A stretch of 64,000 bases of DNA from Periconia sp. R9002 (lineage: Eukaryota; Ascomycota; Dothideomycetes; Pleosporales; Periconiaceae), in NCBI GenBank assembly GCA_023627715.1, contig JAMAHW010000062.1, forward strand, positions 184,115 through 248,114, in the 5' to 3' direction. The notes under the pieces were generated by a model. It did no database searches, had not been told where the DNA came from, and saw nothing but the letters and a program-made list of their open reading frames with translations. The position numbers and the translations under genes were made by a program. This document shows, piece by piece, positions 58,301 to 64,000 of the stretch (position 1 is its first letter; each line of letters opens with the position of its first letter).

Positions 58301-58642
58301 CCAAGACATCATTCACTTCGATATGAGCAGGATTTTGACGATCGCGAGTGAGGGGAGTACAGGACAATGGGCGTAACTCGTCCTCGGGAAAGGCATGCTC
58401 CATGTAGTTATCGAAGCCATGGTAAAAAATGTCTTGTGTTTCTTGTCTGTTGTTGGTCAGGCGGAGAAGCTTGGATGATGGATGGCAAGAAGTGATGATT
58501 CACACCTCAACTGTGCAATAATGTCATCGGTCATGCCATGTACGGGTGTCACCCAGCACTGTGTGCACAACAGCAGGAGACATATCAGATGCCAGACGGG
58601 CGCAAACGCGACTCGCCATGGAGGCCTTCCGGTCAATTGCAT
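55365..58642 (-). CDS. MNL1: GH47 ER alpha-mannosidase-like protein, Htm1/Mnl1/EDEM type
   Basis: Predicted exons are 58506-58642 and 55365-58446 with a 59-nt intron, giving 1072 residues. The chosen ATG at 58642 starts a signal peptide (PVWHLICLLLLCTQCWVTP); an in-frame ATG at 58792 would add 50 residues. The GH47 domain spans about residues 45-500, with DIFYHGFDNYMEHAFPEDEL at its start, LTLIDSLSTLAIL, GLPYPRVNLRHG and ETCSAGAGSLVLEFSTLSRL. A C-terminal protease-associated domain begins near residue 905 (HQIIVLPRGGCSFSAKLRN). Htm1/EDEM enzymes trim mannose from misfolded glycoproteins in the ER and mark them for ERAD. The length and PA domain agree with this branch rather than with class I processing mannosidases. 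Confidence 0.93.
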
Positions 58643-59012
58643 GCCCGAAATCGTCCCGATGCAGCGACATGGGACTGGTAGAGGGGTTCGAGTTGAAGAG
58701 CGGGGGAGATGTCTACGTGAACTCGAGTCGGTCCATGTCTTGACTGGCTTGATATTAATAATAATGGGCTTCTCAGATGATAAAAATCGCAAACTGACAC
58801 CTTGCCTTCGGAAGAGCGCTCGGGCCTCCTCGAATCCTGACGGGGTTTAGCGTGCTCCATGTAGTTGGTGATGATATTTCGTGGGAAGACGGGAAACTTC
58901 TCTGGCGTCATTGCCAAAATCTTCCCTTTTGTATTTCTACCGCCCTGGCTTTCATCATCCTGTAATTTATAGTCACAATTCCCACTTTCTTCCTCCATCA
59001 CAGTTGCACACA
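58643..59012. promoter_or_regulatory. bidirectional promoter between MNL1-like and TIM50 genes
   Basis: Only about 370 bp separates the two divergent start codons, so both promoters must overlap here. No TATA box is evident. Confidence 0.5.
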
Positions 59013-60817
59013 ATGCTATCGCGCGCAGCTCTCCGCGCGCTGCGCACTTCTACCATTCCAACCTCGAGGTTTCCGCGCATAGCTCCTATAGCTTCAACAT
59101 CACAACTACGCTTCTACGCAAACAAACAGGGCCGCGACAACACATGGAAGCCATCAGATCCCATCAAATTCGATGAATCAAACAAGTCACAATCGAACCC
59201 CGTGCACCCCAGCGAACAACCCGAGTTCGATACGTCCGCGAACCCAAGTCGCAACACCACACCGACAGAGGCTCCCGGGCCTGGTCGAGCATCGGCTGCC
59301 ACTCAGAGCTCTCAACGAGATATCGAGGGCGCGCAGGAAGAGCTCTCAGGGCCCAAGTCCGCCGCCGATAATACGGATCCCACCACTGAGAGCCCAAGCC
59401 AATCCCAGAAGCCTCTTCCCGATCTACGACAGGGCATTCCATCGACCTTTGCCGCCGAATTTGCCAAAGCGCAGGCGCAAGCCGATAAAGGCGCGCAAGA
59501 TCCGAACAACAGTACCGAGGATATATTCCGGGAACCTGGTTCAGGACGCGAGGGCAAGGAGCTTCCCAAGTCGGCATATGAGACAAGTACAGATCGTAGA
59601 CGGAATCGCGTCGCCAGCTGGTCCTATGCGATTACGGCCTTCCTAGGAATCACAAGCGCTGTCTACATTGCTAGGGAGTGGGAGACGGAAGAACAAGTGA
59701 AAGCAAATCCTGATGCCCCCCAGGGATGGACACCTGATGCCATGTATAAGCGTGCAGTCGCTCGACTCAATGGCCAGCTTGCCCACTACACTGAGCCAAC
59801 CTTTCCCAAACTGCTACCCGACATGGATCCTGCGCCACCACTGACTCTTGTTCTAAGCTTGGAAGATCTCCTGGTGCACTCAGAGTGGTCTACAAAGCAT
59901 GGTTGGAGAACGGCAAAGCGCCCTGGTGTGGACTACTTCCTCCGCTACTTGTCACAGTACTACGAGTTGGTGATTTTCACATCGGTCAAACAGATGGACG
60001 CAGACCCTATTATCCGCAAACTTGACCCCTTCGCAATTGTCATGTGGCCGCTGTTCCGCGAAGCCACTCGATTTGAGAAGGGCGAGTACATCAAGGTATG
60101 ATTCAAATCCCCATCCATCTTGATATACAGACTGACAGAAATCAGGATCTTTCTTGCCTCAACCGTGATCTTTCCAAAACCATCATCATCGATACCGACC
60201 CTTCCCACGTCAAGCTACAACCCGAGAATGCGATCGTGTTGCCCAAATGGAAAGGGCAGCCTGGCGACAAGGGTCTCATTTCATTGATACCTTTCCTTGA
60301 ATATTTGGCCATGCTGCAACAAGGTGGCAATTTTGATGTGCGACAAGCACTGAAATCCATGGAAGGACATGACATTCCCACCGAATTCGCACGCCGTGAA
60401 GCCAAACTTCGCGCTGAACACCTGAAGACGCTCGAGGCGGAAAAGGCAAAGCGAGGCAAAGTTGGCGGTCTTCTAACAGGTGCGCTGGGCATGGGGAAAC
60501 AGGGCGGCATGATTCTCAGTGACGGCACAAATCTATCCGAGGGCATCGCACAAGGCAAGATGATGATTGATATGTTCCGAGACATTGGTCGCAAAAACTA
60601 CGAGGAGTTAGACAGGGAGATTCGAGTCAATGGCGAGAAGTATCTCAAGGAACGCGAGGCAGAAGAGAAGAAAATGCAAGAGGAGTCCATAAAGAGCATG
60701 AAAAACAGCGCGTTGGGCTGGTTCGGAGGTGGTGCCGCCGCTCAGGAAGCCGCACACAACGCATTACCCGAGAAGGCCTCGCCTGAGAATGCGACATCTC
60801 CACCGCAGCAACAGTAG
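59013..60817 (+). CDS. TIM50: mitochondrial import subunit Tim50
   Basis: Predicted exons are 59013-60095 and 60146-60817 with a 50-nt intron, phase 0, giving 584 residues. The ATG at 59013 begins a clear presequence (MLSRAALRALRTSTIPTSRF); the frame extends further upstream but that part would spoil it. A Gln/Ser/Pro-rich linker is followed by one membrane segment near residues 200-220 (SYAITAFLGITSAVYIA) and then a FCP1/NLI-type domain in the intermembrane space (LTLVLSLEDLLVHSEWSTKH, RPGVDYFLRYLSQYYELVIF, IIIDTDPSHVKLQPENAI). The phosphatase DxDx(T/V) motif is degenerate, as usual in Tim50. The protein receives preproteins from TOM and guides them into TIM23. Confidence 0.94.
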
Positions 60818-61210
60818 AAATAACTTTTCTTTTCTGGTCGCAACATCGGGGACATCGTCATTTCTTATGCTGTTTCCACTCTATCGTTCTTGAGAAAATG
60901 GTTGCATGATTGGCTGCATGAAGGGTTGACAAAACGTGTATAACATTTTATTTCGAATCATGAGGGGAGTAATTACTTAGTTTTTATGTAAGAGTAGGAA
61001 ATTTTGGCAGATAAACTGTAGAATTAAATACGTACAATTGTGTACCTGTCTTCAGGTCGAAGTACCTACTCATAATTCGTCCGTGCATCTCGGAGTTAAG
61101 CGGAACTGAGCCGGCCGAGGCAATTTGTATTGTGACAGCTCATGTCCCTTTATCTCTCTCCCCTCAACGTCAGTTGGGTCCAGTCTATCTTATAACAACA
61201 CGCGGCGAAA
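60818..61210. other. intergenic region
   Basis: 3' flank of TIM50 and promoter of the next gene. AT-rich, no gene seen. Confidence 0.6.
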
Positions 61211-62772
61211 ATGTCGGGTAAAGCATTTCCACTACTGCGTCTGCCTTTGGAGCTACGGGAGCACATATACTCATACTATTTCCGGCCGGGCGACCGTCTC
61301 GTTCCCCATAGCTCTAGCGGTGGTCATTATCGCTTTGAGTTCGTCCTCTTTCGCGTGAACAAGCAGATCTATGCCGAAGCACGGACTTTGTGGCGGAGGA
61401 AATATGCGTACTTTGTTAAATTATCCACTCCTTGGGAATCTGCTGGTAGGTGATCTCTATGTATTGTGACTCCATGCAGAGTTGGAAACCCACGGGAATG
61501 GGCATGATAACTCGACTAAAACACGGACGTTTTGTTTGCACAAAGTAATTAGCAATATTCTTTTGATCCACCGCTAACTACTTCTGCTTTGCTACAGTTC
61601 AACACATCAGTTCCGAAGGATTAGTCCCTATCGTTGCGGAAGGAGAGGATGCTTCCAATTTCAAAGACCACATGTTCCTAGTCGAGATATCGCAACCACT
61701 ATCCCACATGCCGCCCGACTACTCGATGGTGTTGCTGCTAGACGACATAACCAAATTCACACAAACATGGTACTATTCAGCACTTAGCTATCCTACACTA
61801 AACAATAATCTCCAGCTGCACTTTGCAGCCCGAAGCCCTGAGGACCGAGGCAAGACCGCGAATATCCTAGAGGAGGACGATCCTCATGTTCCTTTAGACC
61901 TCCAGAGGCGATTACTCAATTCTTTCGAAAGAGTAAAAGACCTACAGAGCACGAGCTTCTCTGGATTTGACAAGTCTCTCACAAACTCCCTCCTCGCAAA
62001 GATGGCAATACCTCATCCTCCAGTCTACGAATGTCTCGAAAAAAGCCAAGACCTTCTCGAAGAGGGTGACCAGCTACTATCTGTTACCCCCCGAACGACC
62101 GCTACCGCGCAAGCAGCACTGAAATCTTACATAGCTGCGTTCCACGCTATTCATATTTTGGTCGATGGCCGCTCACGCCGCGTCCTCGCCGAAGCGTACT
62201 TCCACGAGAGCATTTCAGTAGGCCGTTTTGCTGGCCAAATGGGTCCCGCCATTCGTATCATCCTGCGGATTCGTCTCGTAAGTCGCTTCGTGCTGTGCTA
62301 CCTGCGGCTTGGAGAATTGGGCGACGCTGCCTTCTGGGGTATGCGCAGTGTTAGGATAATGGGGGAAGCAATGACGAATGAGTTTGACGACTTCATGACT
62401 GAATTCGTGGGATCCACGGACATTGGGTTGATTAATGCGCGTACGGCCATGGCTTTTGCACTACTGGAACGAAGTGCTCAAGACGATGGGGAAGTCCCCA
62501 ATGGTAATGTTTCTCTAGATAAGCAGAAGGAAAAATGGAAGGAGGAATTGAAGTGCTATGAAGGAGAGGATTTGGCGACAAGCAAGGCGCTTTGGGAGTT
62601 GGCCGGGAGATACTTGAGAGGTGTCGGGCAGGAGGAAGCGAGGAAAATGGTGACGGATGAGGCGAAGGAGTTTGGTATAGAGATTCCTGAGGGGACCATA
62701 GAGAAAAAGAAGCGTCGTGGAAGTGACATGGACAGCTTAAGCTACCTTAGTTTGGCTGGCGTAGAAGACTAA
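61211..62772 (+). CDS. conserved hypothetical protein with F-box/2EXR-like N-terminus
   Basis: Predicted exons are 61211-61445 and 61598-62772; the 152-nt intron ends CTACAG and the frame continues, giving 469 residues. The N-terminus (FPLLRLPLELREHIYSYYF, then FRVNKQIYAEARTLWRRKYA) has the start and the VNKQIYAEA block typical of short fungal F-box/2EXR-like modules. The second half is helical, with a TPR-like segment (AALKSYIAAFHAIHILVDGR, then FVLCYLRLGELGDAAFWGMR) and a charged C-terminus with KKKRR. I cannot assign a function. It may act as an adaptor through the N-terminal module. It converges on the next gene with only 52 bp between the stops. Confidence 0.75.
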
Positions 62773-62824
62773 GACGAAGATACAAAACAATCTACCAAAG
62801 ACTTTTTCCAGCAAACTTGACACT

Positions 62825-63997
62825 TCATGCCTCGGGTATACTCTCCACCAACTCAAGCACCTTGTGGTCATCCAACGCAGCTGCATACCGTTTCGCCATC
62901 GGATGCACAAACTCCTTGGGCTGCATCTCATACGGACACATGATCCACCCTACACCCGACAAAAACGACTTCTTATACTCATCCACAACCTCTGCATCGT
63001 CGATCGACAGTTTATCCTGAACCCCAAGCTCCTCCAGCGTCTTCAAATAATGCCCAACGACATCCCACTCATGCACTCTCCGATCCTCAACAGACAAAGC
63101 CGCACCAACGAAGTACGCCACATCATGGAACGACGAACCCAGATGAATCATCTGCCAGTCCAGAAACCGCGGCGCTCCCTCAACGAGATACGTATTTGCC
63201 GTGTGCGCATCACCATGCAACAAACAACGAAACCGCGGATTCCTCATCCGATAATGCTTCTTCAACACTTCCGTCACTCTCTGCTGATCCTTCAAATACC
63301 CAGCTATCTCCGGCCGACCAGGCGCATGAACCACCTCATCAAACGTCTGCATGAGCGTCAGAATAGCTTGATCATAATCCGACGTTAGCCACGGGTACGT
63401 CGCCTCCTCGACCCCCCACGTCCGCGCGTGCAGAGCCGCGAGCTGTTCCACGCCAGCAAGCACGCGCGCGACACTCCACGTCTGTGTCGGGATCCCGAAC
63501 TCGTACGACAGCGACGCGAGGTCGTCCATGAGGAGGATCCCCTGCGTGGCGTTGTGCGCGGCCCACCAGCATCGCGGGAGGTCCATGCTGGTCAGGCTGG
63601 GCGCAACGAGGTTGTAGAAGTCGCATTCTCTTTGGTAGATGGTGACGAGCCAGGGCATTTTGGAGAGGATGGCAGGGTCGAAGCCGCCTTTTATGCAGAG
63701 TTTTGTTGGGGGTGGAGAGGTTGTGTTATGAGGAGATGATGATGAGGATTGTGGAGTGGGATCGTATGCAACGGTTACGAAGACCTTGGTCGCTGTGCCT
63801 GGCACGGTTTTCTCGATTTTGAAAGAGGTTACTTTTTGGTGGAGGACTTTGGAGAGCCATTCTGCGGTTATGTCGGAGGGTGTGGTGGGTAGCTCCAGTA
63901 CATCGCCGCGGCTGTGCGATTCAAGGCTCCTTGGAGTTTGAAGATCGGATGTTGATGCCATGATGCTTACCGCAAATGAAGTATTTAGACGAACCAT
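62825..63997 (-). CDS. aminoglycoside-phosphotransferase/CHK-like kinase
   Basis: Single frame of 390 residues that reaches the right window edge. The kinase-like fold of the APH/choline kinase group is shown by the catalytic loop CLLHGDAHTANTYL, the metal-binding LDWQMIHLGSSFHDVAYF and the N-lobe lysine region TKLCIKGGFD. The small-molecule substrate is unknown; relatives in fungi and animals phosphorylate sterols, ecdysteroids or unidentified metabolites. The ATG at 63997 lies three bases from the window end, so the gene could extend further; an internal ATG at 63961 (MASTSDLQ) is a good alternative start. A Ser/Pro-rich insertion lies at about residues 82-98. Confidence 0.85.
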   Translation of the reverse strand: MVRLNTSFAVSIMASTSDLQTPRSLESHSRGDVLELPTTPSDITAEWLSKVLHQKVTSFKIEKTVPGTATKVFVTVAYDPTPQSSSSSPHNTTSPPPTKLCIKGGFDPAILSKMPWLVTIYQRECDFYNLVAPSLTSMDLPRCWWAAHNATQGILLMDDLASLSYEFGIPTQTWSVARVLAGVEQLAALHARTWGVEEATYPWLTSDYDQAILTLMQTFDEVVHAPGRPEIAGYLKDQQRVTEVLKKHYRMRNPRFRCLLHGDAHTANTYLVEGAPRFLDWQMIHLGSSFHDVAYFVGAALSVEDRRVHEWDVVGHYLKTLEELGVQDKLSIDDAEVVDEYKKSFLSGVGWIMCPYEMQPKEFVHPMAKRYAAALDDHKVLELVESIPEA

Positions 63998-64000
63998 CTG

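Overview
The window is nuclear DNA from a filamentous ascomycete (Pezizomycotina; a Dothideomycete such as a pleosporalean is my best guess, not proven). The grounds are short GT-AG introns (mostly about 45-100 nt) in most genes, monocistronic genes on both strands separated by 0.3-1.2 kb, and fungal-type families: 2EXR and F-box proteins, fungalysin, a NCS1 permease, Ted1, Htm1/Mnl1-like GH47 and a DUF-AAA ATPase. I see no CRISPR array, IS element, tRNA or rRNA.

Layout. 0-9 kb: AAA ATPase, small secreted protein, F-box protein, proline/serine-rich hypothetical protein. 9.4-29.4 kb is gene-poor. It holds a probable multi-exon membrane-protein gene (9.4-9.9 kb, 5' end unresolved), a KDEL-receptor-like gene with a long acidic tail (14.8-16.0 kb), a SANT/Myb-like regulator (19.1-20.6 kb) and an AT-rich stretch with relics of a major-facilitator transporter gene (24.8-27.3 kb). 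29.4-35.4 kb: an aldo-keto reductase, a secreted flavin amine/polyamine oxidase and a NCS1-type permease sit side by side, which could be a small amine-scavenging cluster. 35.9-64 kb is dense and mostly housekeeping: a coiled-coil protein with a C-terminal Zn2Cys6-like cysteine pattern and a start codon apparently made by splicing, Ted1-like phosphoesterase, epsin Ent3, cyclophilin, a Cys/Met-metabolism PLP enzyme, proline dehydrogenase, a 2EXR protein with an apparent frameshift, secreted fungalysin, Htm1-like GH47, Tim50, a conserved hypothetical protein and an aminoglycoside-phosphotransferase-like kinase cut by the window edge.

How the genes relate. Several act in the secretory pathway (KDEL-receptor-like, Ted1, Htm1-like, Ent3), but they are scattered and I infer no operon-like unit. 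The only functional neighbourhood I propose is reductase-oxidase-permease at 29.4-35.4 kb. Exon boundaries were worked out by hand from splice consensus and frame continuity; they are predictions without transcript support.
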